Source of the DNA: Planctomycetota bacterium
Lineage (GTDB): Bacteria > Planctomycetota > Planctomycetia > Planctomycetales > Planctomycetaceae
DNA length: 6,121 bases
Direction of reading: 5' to 3'
NCBI GenBank assembly: GCA_027622115.1
Contig: JAQBZS010000476.1
Span: 1-6,121, forward strand
Part shown: positions 1-6,070 of the stretch, one piece after another
Layout of the letters: each line of letters begins with the position of its first letter
How positions within the stretch are numbered: position 1 is the stretch's first letter
Translations under genes and position numbers: made by a program
Notes under the pieces: generated by a model
Seen by the model: the letters and a program-made list of their open reading frames with translations, nothing else
Told to the model about the DNA's origin: nothing
The model's database searches: none

Positions 1-395
1 CGAATCTGCTCTTCCGTCGTGCCGGCCGTGCCTTGGACAACGCGTGTCGAATTGCCGTTGATCGCTGCGGTGAGGTGCTCGGACAACCACGATTTGGCCG
101 TGCCGGGTTCGCCGATCAACAGCAACGCTCGGTCCGTGATCAACGTCGAGATCGCGATTTCCACCAGGCGTTCATGCCCGATGTACTTGGGCGTGATGTC
201 TCGTTTGCCGGCCTTGCCGCCGCAGATGTAGGTCAGCACGGAGCGAGGCGACATGGCCCAACCGGCGGGCTTGTCGTATTGGTCCGCCTTGATCAGTTCT
301 TCGATCTCTTCGGCAAACATTTCCTCGGCGGTCAGCCGGAGCGTGTTGCCGCTGGACTGGGGGATGATTGTCGAAGCAGCCTTCTTCTTGGCCAT
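1..395 (-). CDS. MoxR-family AAA+ ATPase, YehL-like subfamily (N-terminal part, runs off left edge)
   Basis: This is the first 131 residues of an ATPase whose C-terminal part lies beyond base 1. The Walker A (P-loop) motif GEPGTAKS is at residues 95-102. It follows a segment (about residues 66-94) of the type ITPKYIGHERLVEIA, typical of the MoxR N-terminal region, and it is followed by QGTAGTTEEQI (121-131). The GEPGTAKS plus QGTAGTTE pair and the PAGWAMSPRSV segment (43-53) are what I know from YehL-type MoxR proteins. MoxR ATPases act as cytoplasmic hexameric remodelling or chaperone-like machines, usually with a VWA-domain partner; the substrate here is unknown. Walker B, sensor and arginine-finger residues are off-window, so an intact ATPase is inferred. 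The start is ATG at 395-393, preceded by AGGA with 7-nt spacing. It overlaps the stop of the upstream HEAT-like gene by one base, which indicates an operon. Confidence 0.93.
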   Translation of the reverse strand, partial: MAKKKAASTIIPQSSGNTLRLTAEEMFAEEIEELIKADQYDKPAGWAMSPRSVLTYICGGKAGKRDITPKYIGHERLVEIAISTLITDRALLLIGEPGTAKSWLSEHLTAAINGNSTRVVQGTAGTTEEQI

Positions 396-2278
396 TATGA
401 TTTCCTGGTTTTGGAACCTTCGTGCTTGGACTTGAGTTCGGCGATCTGTGCTACGATTTCATCGACGACTTGTTCATTGATGGACGGCACCAATGCTTCC
501 AACGGTGCCAAGGCTTCCTTCGGCAAACTGGGAATCAGCCGAGAAATCCAGTAGCCGTAGTAGTAACGCTGCTTTCGGCCACACACGCATTTCTCTAATG
601 ATTCGACGTAGAAGTCCACCACCTTGGGATGGGCGGCCTTGATCATGGCGTCCAAGACCTCGCTCATCTCCCAGTCGGGATCACGCTTCTTCAAGTGAGC
701 CTGGAGCTTGGATTCCAGGAATGCATGCAGCGGCTTGTATTTTGGGCGCAGCAGGCGGATCGCCAGACCCATCTCGTCCGCTTCGATCGCCGCGTCCAAC
801 CAATTCGGGTCCAGCTTTGCCTTGGCCGCGTGGCGAGCGACGCCACGCGCGTATCGACCCAATTGATAGTGGTAACTGTAGTGACCGTGTCGCTCGTCAT
901 CCGCGTTGTTCCAGTACGTCAGGTCTCGCACCACTTCGACGATGCTCTCGCGACGCTGCATCTCCGGGTCATTGCGTTTCTTCTTGGCGGGTGGCTTCAC
1001 GAGCAGATACGGCGAGAATTCGTCAAACACTTGCTTGGGAGTCATGGTCTGCGCCGCCGCCACAAAACAGCATTCCAAGACTTCGGCCGGCAGTCCCGCG
1101 TGTGATTCGCCCAGCGTCTTGAGGATCGGTTTGGACTTCGTGCCGACCAACAGATGCGTTGCGACCCAAACGATGCCGTTGCCGTCGGGAGTGTTCGCTC
1201 CGCCTTTGATGGCGAACAATTCTTCGCGGCGATCGAAGACGTCTTTGAGGAAGTCGACGGTCCCCTTGTCGGTCCGATCTTCGAATCCGCCCAACAGCGT
1301 GCTCAAACGATTCAGGGCGGCATTTCGTTTTGTTTTCACGGTGACGGTGAGCATCGTCTTGAGCTGTTCCCGCGCATCGTCCAGCAGAAACTTCAGCAAC
1401 TTCGGGCTTTTGTTCTGGGCCACGGGACCGATGGCGAGTGCCAGGTCTTTCCCGGAAAGCGCTTCGACCAACGCATCGACCGCCTTGTCGTCGGTGAACT
1501 TGACCAGCCCTTCCAGTGCCGCTTGCCGAACGTCTTTGGCTTTCGCCTTGGCCTGATCGAGCAAGTGCTGCAAACCGCTTGGTGATCCATCAATGCAGCC
1601 CAACGCTGCGATCTTCATTTCCTTGGAGCCGCTTTCCAGTGTTTCCTCGACCAATTCTTTAGTGGCGTCAGGATTCAGCCGATGCATGAGCCGCAGCCGA
1701 CGCACATGTCCGGCTCGGCCACTGATGTCGATGCCCTCTCTGAGCCTCGGATAGATCGTCTTGCCATACTGCGGCAGCACTTGGTCGGCGATGAGATCTC
1801 CGATTTCCCCGTAGGGATCGTCGATGGCTTTGAGCGTAGGATTGACCAAACGCATATCTTTGAAGGCGCCGCGTTCGTGGGCGTCGCGGATGATCTCCAG
1901 CCGACCGGATCCCGTGTTGGTCAACGCCTCAATGAGCGGCTTCAATACGCGAGCACTCGTGCCGGTCACTGGCGGGCCAAGGTCCACACATTCGATGGCT
2001 GTCGCTCGACCTGTGGCACCGGTTTCGCCTTGAGTGTAAAGGATCGAACTGACGAGTGTGCTAAGTTCCAGCAACGCGTCGGCCGAATCCTTCTCGGTGC
2101 TGTCGATCAGGCGTTGGGCGGACTCGGCGACCTTGCCGAAGATCGGCGCCTTCTTGCCGGCCGTTTCCAAAGGAGCGACCAACTTCTTGAGCCGGAAGTC
2201 GCCGGGTGCGAGGTTGCTGCCGGCAATCGCCAGGCGTCGAACTTCATCATAGACCTGCGTCAAGATCGCGATGCTCAT
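395..2278 (-). CDS. HEAT-like alpha-solenoid protein of unknown function, in MoxR/SWIM operon
   Basis: A 627-residue protein with no signal peptide or membrane segment, so probably cytoplasmic. It is mostly helical. Residues about 203-300 show repeating amphipathic helix pairs of HEAT or PBS-lyase type (for example MKIAALGCIDGS at 221-232 and DVRQAALEGLVKFTDDKAV at 249-267). The rest reads as degenerate helical repeats. Near the C-terminus is a CVC pair (C564, C566) followed by an aromatic stretch RYYYGYW (571-577). The tail is rich in Lys and Ser. No catalytic motif is visible, so a scaffold or adaptor role is an inference from the solenoid fold. It lies between the SWIM gene (109-nt gap) and the MoxR ATPase gene (1-base overlap), so it likely works with both. 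Start ATG at 2278-2276 has AGGA 8 nt upstream. It may belong to the repeat-protein component seen in actinobacterial MoxR/SWIM clusters (DUF5691-like), but I cannot confirm that by eye. Confidence 0.88.
   Translation of the reverse strand: MSIAILTQVYDEVRRLAIAGSNLAPGDFRLKKLVAPLETAGKKAPIFGKVAESAQRLIDSTEKDSADALLELSTLVSSILYTQGETGATGRATAIECVDLGPPVTGTSARVLKPLIEALTNTGSGRLEIIRDAHERGAFKDMRLVNPTLKAIDDPYGEIGDLIADQVLPQYGKTIYPRLREGIDISGRAGHVRRLRLMHRLNPDATKELVEETLESGSKEMKIAALGCIDGSPSGLQHLLDQAKAKAKDVRQAALEGLVKFTDDKAVDALVEALSGKDLALAIGPVAQNKSPKLLKFLLDDAREQLKTMLTVTVKTKRNAALNRLSTLLGGFEDRTDKGTVDFLKDVFDRREELFAIKGGANTPDGNGIVWVATHLLVGTKSKPILKTLGESHAGLPAEVLECCFVAAAQTMTPKQVFDEFSPYLLVKPPAKKKRNDPEMQRRESIVEVVRDLTYWNNADDERHGHYSYHYQLGRYARGVARHAAKAKLDPNWLDAAIEADEMGLAIRLLRPKYKPLHAFLESKLQAHLKKRDPDWEMSEVLDAMIKAAHPKVVDFYVESLEKCVCGRKQRYYYGYWISRLIPSLPKEALAPLEALVPSINEQVVDEIVAQIAELKSKHEGSKTRKS
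403..406 (-). promoter_or_regulatory. Ribosome binding site of MoxR ATPase gene
   Basis: AGGA on the minus strand, 7 nt before the ATG at 395-393. It lies inside the last codons of the HEAT-like gene, so the ATPase can initiate on its own as well as by re-initiation at TAATG. Confidence 0.7.
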
Positions 2279-2286
2279 TGTTATTG

Positions 2287-2290
2287 TCCT
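2287..2290 (-). promoter_or_regulatory. Ribosome binding site of HEAT-like gene
   Basis: AGGA on the minus strand, 8 nt before the ATG at 2278-2276. This supports the chosen start. Confidence 0.65.
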
Positions 2291-2387
2291 ATGTCAGTTT
2301 CGGACGGAGTCAATTCGACGGCCACAGCCCATTGGTGAAGGTCAGCCGGGCGCTGTGGTCATTGCGGCGAAGGTTGGTGGGGGGATG

Positions 2388-3842
2388 TCAAAACGTCAGT
2401 CGAACAATCGCCGAGTCACTCACGATGCTCAGCGGCTTGATCCTGAGTTGGCGTGTGTCGAGGTCGTGGTGGAAACGAGCGATCAACGTCTGCTTCTGAT
2501 GGAGTGCCTGGGGCAGCATTGGCAGCAGATGGCAGCTCGCCGGTTCTTCGGACATGCCCTTCTCGGTCATGACCAGCCGTTCGCCCTTGGCGTCTTCGAC
2601 AATCACGTCGTCACCAACCGCAGCGATCTTGGCGAAATTCAACGCATAGACCGGCCGCTTGTCCGCCAGCGGAGACTTGAGGTGACCTTTGACCTCTTTA
2701 ATAAGCGACGCAAAGTCCGTGTGGCCGTGCTTGCGAACGCTGGTGTAATCCTTGTTCTCGATCGGTCGAGGCACCATCCCATCCCAACGCACGCGAGGAT
2801 TCACGTCGCCGGGATACACGCACAGCTCGGGAACCTTGGCGACATGGAAGAAGCTGTCGTCCGCTTTGATGTATTTCGCGGCCTTGTACGGGCGAAACGT
2901 CTGCGTGAGTTCGATCCGGCCCGTCCCCAGATTCATCCAGATGCCCGTGTCCACGAACTCGCGGCGAGCCACGTCGTCGTTTGAATTGAACGCGAGCTGA
3001 ATCAGCTCGGCGCCCTGCTCCACCAACCCGGCTTCCGTCAACTCGCGGAGCTGCCACGCGTGCCCGAGCCACGCGGCGATTCCGCTTTCGGTTTCCGGTG
3101 CTAGTTCGGGATCGTCCAGCCGTTTGCTGAGATAGGTCCGCCCTTGCCGAATCAGCGATCGCAAGCGAGTCAGTTGATCCAACGCTTCGCCGTAAATGCT
3201 CTCACGCTGCCGGGCGGAAACGTCCGAATCAAACTTGCCCTCTTCATCCACGAAGAGTTTCGTGTAGCTGTGCAGAGCGGCCTGAGCGCCGGGCAAATAC
3301 GAGTTACCAAGTTGCTTGGCTTGTTCTTCGATCTGACGAGCGGACTTGGCGGACGTGTTGCCCATGCCGGCTCGCACCAGGTCGAGCGTCAACTTCTCCA
3401 AGAGATCCAAACCTTTGAGCTGCGTCTCGACCTTCTTCTTGAGCGCGGTCTTGTTGACTTTCCGGGGCTTGGTGGCCTCTTCCTTTTTCTTCTCGACGCG
3501 ACTCTCAATCTTGCCACGTTTGGACGCGATGTCGTCGGGAATCTCGGCAACGCTAAACGTCTTCCCATCGACCCAGGCATAAAGCAGCCCAATCCCGTGT
3601 TTGCACGGAAACTGTCGGCTGGGACAGGTGCAGCGATAGACCGGCTTGGTCGAATCGACAAAGTCCGCCGAGACGGCGTAGTTCGACTTGCCGCTCCCGG
3701 AGCATTCCCCGAAGAGCAGCGTTTCGTCTTGGGTCTTATGGAGCTTGACGAACTTGCCTTTCAGCACCAGGCCTCGTCCATTCTTGATAGCGCCGGCGTT
3801 CGGAGCCGCGGCGTCCACATAGTTGGCATCGATCTCGATCAT
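2388..3842 (-). CDS. SWIM zinc-finger protein (YehQ-like), first gene of MoxR-associated operon
   Basis: A 484-residue protein from the ATG at 3842-3840. The SWIM zinc-binding signature CxCx6CxH is complete: C71, C73, C80 and H82 in RCTCPSRQFPCKHGIGLLYAW. SWIM domains bind zinc and are proposed to mediate DNA or protein binding. The preceding ECSGSGKSNY (46-55) and N-terminal GRGLVLKGK (22-30) match the usual layout of bacterial SWIM proteins encoded next to MoxR and VWA genes. Residues about 108-140 form a strongly basic, Lys-rich linker. Residues about 145-290 are helical, and about 300-484 look beta-rich without a recognised fold. A longer reading frame from GTG at 3917 adds 25 residues (starting NPFSRVRAS), but that extension looks unlike the family and has no ribosome binding site, so ATG 3842 is preferred. 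The chosen ATG also lacks a clear Shine-Dalgarno sequence, so the start is the least certain part. The stop is TGA at 2390-2388. Confidence 0.92.
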   Translation of the reverse strand: MIEIDANYVDAAAPNAGAIKNGRGLVLKGKFVKLHKTQDETLLFGECSGSGKSNYAVSADFVDSTKPVYRCTCPSRQFPCKHGIGLLYAWVDGKTFSVAEIPDDIASKRGKIESRVEKKKEEATKPRKVNKTALKKKVETQLKGLDLLEKLTLDLVRAGMGNTSAKSARQIEEQAKQLGNSYLPGAQAALHSYTKLFVDEEGKFDSDVSARQRESIYGEALDQLTRLRSLIRQGRTYLSKRLDDPELAPETESGIAAWLGHAWQLRELTEAGLVEQGAELIQLAFNSNDDVARREFVDTGIWMNLGTGRIELTQTFRPYKAAKYIKADDSFFHVAKVPELCVYPGDVNPRVRWDGMVPRPIENKDYTSVRKHGHTDFASLIKEVKGHLKSPLADKRPVYALNFAKIAAVGDDVIVEDAKGERLVMTEKGMSEEPASCHLLPMLPQALHQKQTLIARFHHDLDTRQLRIKPLSIVSDSAIVRLTF

Positions 3843-3982
3843 GGCTGTCGTCGCTGTTGGGGGATCAAACGAGTCAGAGGACAAACGCGATGCGCGAACT
3901 CTACTGAATGGATTCACGAGTAGAAACGTTCCAATCCCGTTCCTGCTGGCCGAGTTTGTGATCTTGTCCCGCCAGCGCGTCT

Positions 3983-4011
3983 TTGTTGGGGTTCGAGACG
4001 AATGATAGAAT
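3983..4011 (+). promoter_or_regulatory. Candidate extended -10 promoter for the haem c protein gene
   Basis: TGATAGAAT at 4003-4011 fits an extended -10 element (TGn followed by TAGAAT, 5 of 6 to TATAAT). A weak -35 (TTGTTG at 3983-3988) sits 17 nt upstream. It would give a leader of about 83 nt. The -35 matches only at its first three bases, so the call rests on the extended -10. No promoter for the divergent minus-strand operon could be identified in 3843-4100. Confidence 0.35.
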
Positions 4012-4089
4012 CAAACCTTCGGGGTTCGTTGACCAACTTCAAGTGGAACTGAAGCGTCCAATCGCATTCCTCAGCCGTAAAGGCGTCGT

Positions 4090-4093
4090 GGAG
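4090..4093 (+). promoter_or_regulatory. Ribosome binding site of haem c protein gene
   Basis: GGAG with 7-nt spacing to the ATG at 4101. It favours this ATG over the one at 4107. Confidence 0.6.
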
Positions 4094-4100
4094 TCGAATC

Positions 4101-5132
4101 ATGTTCATGTTCCTTGTCATCGTTGTTTGTTGCATCGTGGCCTTGTTCGCGCCGGTCGCGATCATGACTCTCTTCACTTTTTTTCGTGCTTCCGTGCGCA
4201 TCACCAGAATTGCCGGATGCGTTGTGTTCTTGGCAGAGGTCCTATGGATTTCCTGGACCGTTCACTCCATAAATCGAAACGAGGTCGCGAGGTGGGAACG
4301 CCTCCAAGCCGAATTCCCGCTGGAATCTCTCGACCAGCGACTCGAATACGAAACCCGCGACGAACCGTCAGCGGTCAACGCCGGGTCTCGGCCCGTAGAT
4401 CCGGTCGTTTTATCGAGCCACGTCGAAGCCGAGTTGAAATCAAACGAGACGCCGGTTCAAAACGAATTCGACCGAGTTTGGGCACTGAGACAACTCCACG
4501 AACAAACCGCGGAGGAATTTGTTGGCGCATTCGGCTTTGGTTTCGCGCGGATGCGGGGTTCTATCCAGAGCCGTCTGGAACACTTTGAGCGTTTTAGGCA
4601 GGAAGACGAACCGTTGATTGATCACCCGTTTGACCCAGCCGATCCGTTCCCCACGACCTACGACTACGAAGAGCCAATCATTCCGACGCCGTCGAGCATT
4701 GCGGAATTGACCGGCCTCCATCGGGCGGGGAAACGGGATTTCCTCGATCAAAGACGCATGGGATTTGTGGCGAGTTTTCGGCAGGCGGTGGAATTCCACG
4801 CACATCAGTTCGCGAAGCCGCCAAAGTCGCCGACATTGAAACTTGTGCGGCTTGAGTTGATGAGTCTGCTGAAACAGACGACGCCGCGAGTTTACGTCTC
4901 ACGTCATCTTCCCAGCATGACGGAACTGCCCACCGTCCCCACGCGACCGCTGGACGACTTCGAAGCGCGCGTCTTGCCTCGACTGACTGCGGAAGAAGAC
5001 GTGGTTATCGAATCGACCCCGACCCACACGAGAATGCTCGGTTCACTCAGAGCCGGCAATCAGTGTCTCGAATGCCACAGCGTCGAGCGTGGCGACTTGC
5101 TCGGTGTGTTCTCGTACGTCTTGCAACCTTGA
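4101..5132 (+). CDS. Membrane-anchored protein with single C-terminal haem c motif (CxxCH)
   Basis: A 343-residue protein. Two hydrophobic segments at about residues 2-28 and 36-55 should be membrane helices. The short loop between them carries R29, R33 and R36, so by the positive-inside rule it is cytoplasmic and both termini face the periplasm. That fits the haem-attachment motif CLECH (C322, C325, H326), because cytochrome c maturation occurs outside the cytoplasm. The central region (about 60-270) is polar, helical and without a recognised domain. The last 75 residues (THTRMLGSLRAGNQ, then the haem motif, then RGDLLGVFSYVL) have the layout of a monohaem module I associate with planctomycete proteins. 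A role in electron transfer or redox sensing is inferred. No nearby oxidase or reductase gene is present in the window. The start ATG has GGAG with 7-nt spacing; a second ATG two codons later is a weaker alternative. Divergent from the SWIM operon. Confidence 0.88.
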   Translation: MFMFLVIVVCCIVALFAPVAIMTLFTFFRASVRITRIAGCVVFLAEVLWISWTVHSINRNEVARWERLQAEFPLESLDQRLEYETRDEPSAVNAGSRPVDPVVLSSHVEAELKSNETPVQNEFDRVWALRQLHEQTAEEFVGAFGFGFARMRGSIQSRLEHFERFRQEDEPLIDHPFDPADPFPTTYDYEEPIIPTPSSIAELTGLHRAGKRDFLDQRRMGFVASFRQAVEFHAHQFAKPPKSPTLKLVRLELMSLLKQTTPRVYVSRHLPSMTELPTVPTRPLDDFEARVLPRLTAEEDVVIESTPTHTRMLGSLRAGNQCLECHSVERGDLLGVFSYVLQP

Positions 5133-5180
5133 GGCTTTTTTGGACGACGTGGACTCCACTAGGACTAGGCCGGATTATTC

Positions 5181-5253
5181 ATTAGCCGGTTCGGCGCTAG
5201 CCGCAGTCTCGGTCAAACGCCGCAAAAACCGGGCTAATGCCCAAACCGCTAAT
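5181..5253 (+). repeat. Imperfect inverted repeat with two alternative right arms
   Basis: The left arm ATTAGCCGGTTCGGCG (5181-5196) can pair with CGCCG (5218-5222), AACC (5227-5230) and GGCTAAT (5232-5238): 16 base pairs with a 4-nt and a 1-nt bulge around a 21-nt loop. A second copy of the right-arm word, AACCGCTAAT (5244-5253), can instead pair with 5181-5191 (10 base pairs, one bulge). The two pairings exclude each other. It lies 48 bp after the haem c gene and 148 bp before the PDZ gene. There is no T-run directly after it, so it is not a classical intrinsic terminator. It resembles an interspersed REP-like element; copy number is unknown. Confidence 0.6.
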
Positions 5254-5274
5254 AGTTCCATGGATTAAGAATTC

Positions 5275-5297
5275 CTCAGCAAGTTCTTGTTGCTGAG
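5275..5297 (+). repeat. Perfect 8-bp hairpin in the leader region of the PDZ gene
   Basis: CTCAGCAA (5275-5282) and TTGCTGAG (5290-5297) are exact inverted repeats around the 7-nt loop GTTCTTG. No T-run follows, so it is not a typical terminator. It could be an operator or an RNA stem. Confidence 0.55.
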
Positions 5298-5323
5298 CAA
5301 GATGAAGTGTAAGCTCCCCCTCA

Positions 5324-5359
5324 AGTCGTTTGGCGTCCACTCTTCAAAGTGGGGCGACT
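5324..5359 (+). repeat. Two-part hairpin upstream of the PDZ gene
   Basis: The outer arms AGTCG (5324-5328) and CGACT (5355-5359) enclose the inner arms CCACT (5337-5341) and AGTGG (5348-5352) with a 6-nt loop. The structure ends 28 nt before the ribosome binding site of the PDZ gene, so if it forms in the transcript it would lie in the 5' leader. Confidence 0.4.
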
Positions 5360-5387
5360 CGAACTAATTCGCTGACAATTCTGAATC

Positions 5388-5392
5388 AGGAG
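5388..5392 (+). promoter_or_regulatory. Ribosome binding site of PDZ protein gene
   Basis: AGGAG with 8-nt spacing to the ATG at 5401. It is the strongest Shine-Dalgarno sequence in the window. Confidence 0.75.
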
Positions 5393-5400
5393 CCGACAAG

Positions 5401-5943
5401 ATGTTTCACAGCACGATGCTCGCCATGGTAGTGTTTGGTTCGATTTTGTGTTCGACCGAGACGGCATTCGCACAACGGTCCAAGATGTTGCTGGGAATTC
5501 ACTGTACTCAGCAACGCGCGCCTGGCCTCTATGTCCATAGTACGATCGCTGGGTATTCTGCGGACGGCATCCTGCGACGTGGCGATGTCGTGTTGCGGAC
5601 GACTAATGGTGACAGAATTTATAGTACCAACACGCATTACGAGATTGAAGAAGCGAAGCTTGCAATCGGCTCGTCAGTACCCGCCTCCATTGAAGTTCGC
5701 CGCGTCAACCGGTTCGGAAACGCTGAAGTGTTGTACTTCGACGTTTTGTTCCAGCCGATTGGTGGAGTTCATGCGGCACCTCCCGGTGCGGGGAAGGGGG
5801 ATTCCGCAGCCAAGCTGAAATTGGGCGACCGAGGATTGTTCAATCAAGCGGAAAAGAAAGGAAAGAAGGGCAGTCAGCCGCGCGGGGCACAGGGTAGCGA
5901 CCCAAGTGCTGCCGATCGGTTTCGCCGAGCCGAAGAGAATTGA
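5401..5943 (+). CDS. Small exported PDZ-domain protein
   Basis: A 180-residue protein. Residues 1-24 form a signal peptide with a hydrophobic core and a predicted cleavage after AFA (A24/Q25). Cys17 is not in a lipobox, so a lipoprotein is unlikely. Residues about 31-102 read as a PDZ domain: a carboxylate-loop-like GLYV (42-45), then GYSADGILRRGDVVL (51-65) and NGDRIYS (69-75), the usual PDZ pattern of 'ADGxLxxGDxxLxxNG'. PDZ domains bind C-terminal peptides or exposed strands. No protease domain is attached, so it is an adaptor-like or structural envelope protein rather than an HtrA-type enzyme. Residues 124-180 form a low-complexity, basic and Gly/Ala/Pro-rich tail (KKGKKG at 152-157), probably disordered. 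Start ATG 5401 has AGGAG with 8-nt spacing. Similar stand-alone secreted PDZ proteins are common in planctomycetes; the specific partner is unknown. Confidence 0.88.
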   Translation: MFHSTMLAMVVFGSILCSTETAFAQRSKMLLGIHCTQQRAPGLYVHSTIAGYSADGILRRGDVVLRTTNGDRIYSTNTHYEIEEAKLAIGSSVPASIEVRRVNRFGNAEVLYFDVLFQPIGGVHAAPPGAGKGDSAAKLKLGDRGLFNQAEKKGKKGSQPRGAQGSDPSAADRFRRAEEN

Positions 5944-5976
5944 GCCGAAGTGAACTGACAGGTCGACCTTGTGAAA

Positions 5977-6006
5977 CGCTAATTCACGCTGATTGGCACT
6001 AATCTT
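5977..6006 (+). repeat. Degenerate tandem repeat with 10-bp period
   Basis: Three adjacent units: CGCTAATTCA (5977-5986), CGCTGATTGG (5987-5996) and CACTAATCTT (5997-6006). Units 1 and 2 match at 7 of 10 positions, and units 1 and 3 at 6 of 10. It lies 33 bp after the stop of the PDZ gene in non-coding sequence. Similar periodic 'CTAATTCACGCTGATT'-like tracts occur between genes in several bacteria, but that is from memory. Confidence 0.4.
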
Positions 6007-6070
6007 GGGACCGCCTGGAAATTGAAAAGGCTGGATTAGGGTGTTGAGAATTTGGGATTGACCCGGTGAT

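Noticed and set aside
33..554. 173-residue open frame on the plus strand over the ATPase start and the end of the HEAT-like gene
   Set aside because: It is antisense to two well-supported genes and crosses their junction. The translation has no recognisable domain.
2279..2387. Possible internal promoter (TTGACT at 2308-2313 on the minus strand) before the HEAT-like gene
   Set aside because: The -10 at proper spacing would be TAGGAC, a poor match that overlaps the ribosome binding site, so a transcript could not use it sensibly. The 109-nt gap otherwise shows no structure.
2271..2984. 237-residue plus-strand open frame antisense to the SWIM gene
   Set aside because: Shadow of a gene with a clear SWIM motif; the translation looks like reversed coding sequence rich in Arg, Val and His.
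3144..3923. 259-residue plus-strand open frame antisense to the SWIM gene
   Set aside because: Covers the SWIM motif on the opposite strand. Long antisense frames are common at this GC content, and no domain or ribosome binding site supports it.
3914..4204. 96-residue minus-strand open frame across the divergent intergenic region
   Set aside because: It overlaps the start and both membrane helices of the haem c gene, and its protein has no recognisable features.
5121..5141. Intrinsic terminator at the end of the haem c gene (T-run at 5136-5141)
   Set aside because: Six T residues are present, but the sequence before them forms only a 2-3 bp stem, so there is no credible hairpin.
5343..5370. 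Possible promoter (TTCAAA with TAATTC) just before the PDZ gene
   Set aside because: The -10 match is poor (2 of 6), and it would place the start nearly on the ribosome binding site.
5960..5969. 10-bp perfect palindrome AGGTCGACCT after the PDZ gene
   Set aside because: It is exact but short, with no loop, no flanking symmetry and no T-run. One such palindrome in 6 kb may be chance.
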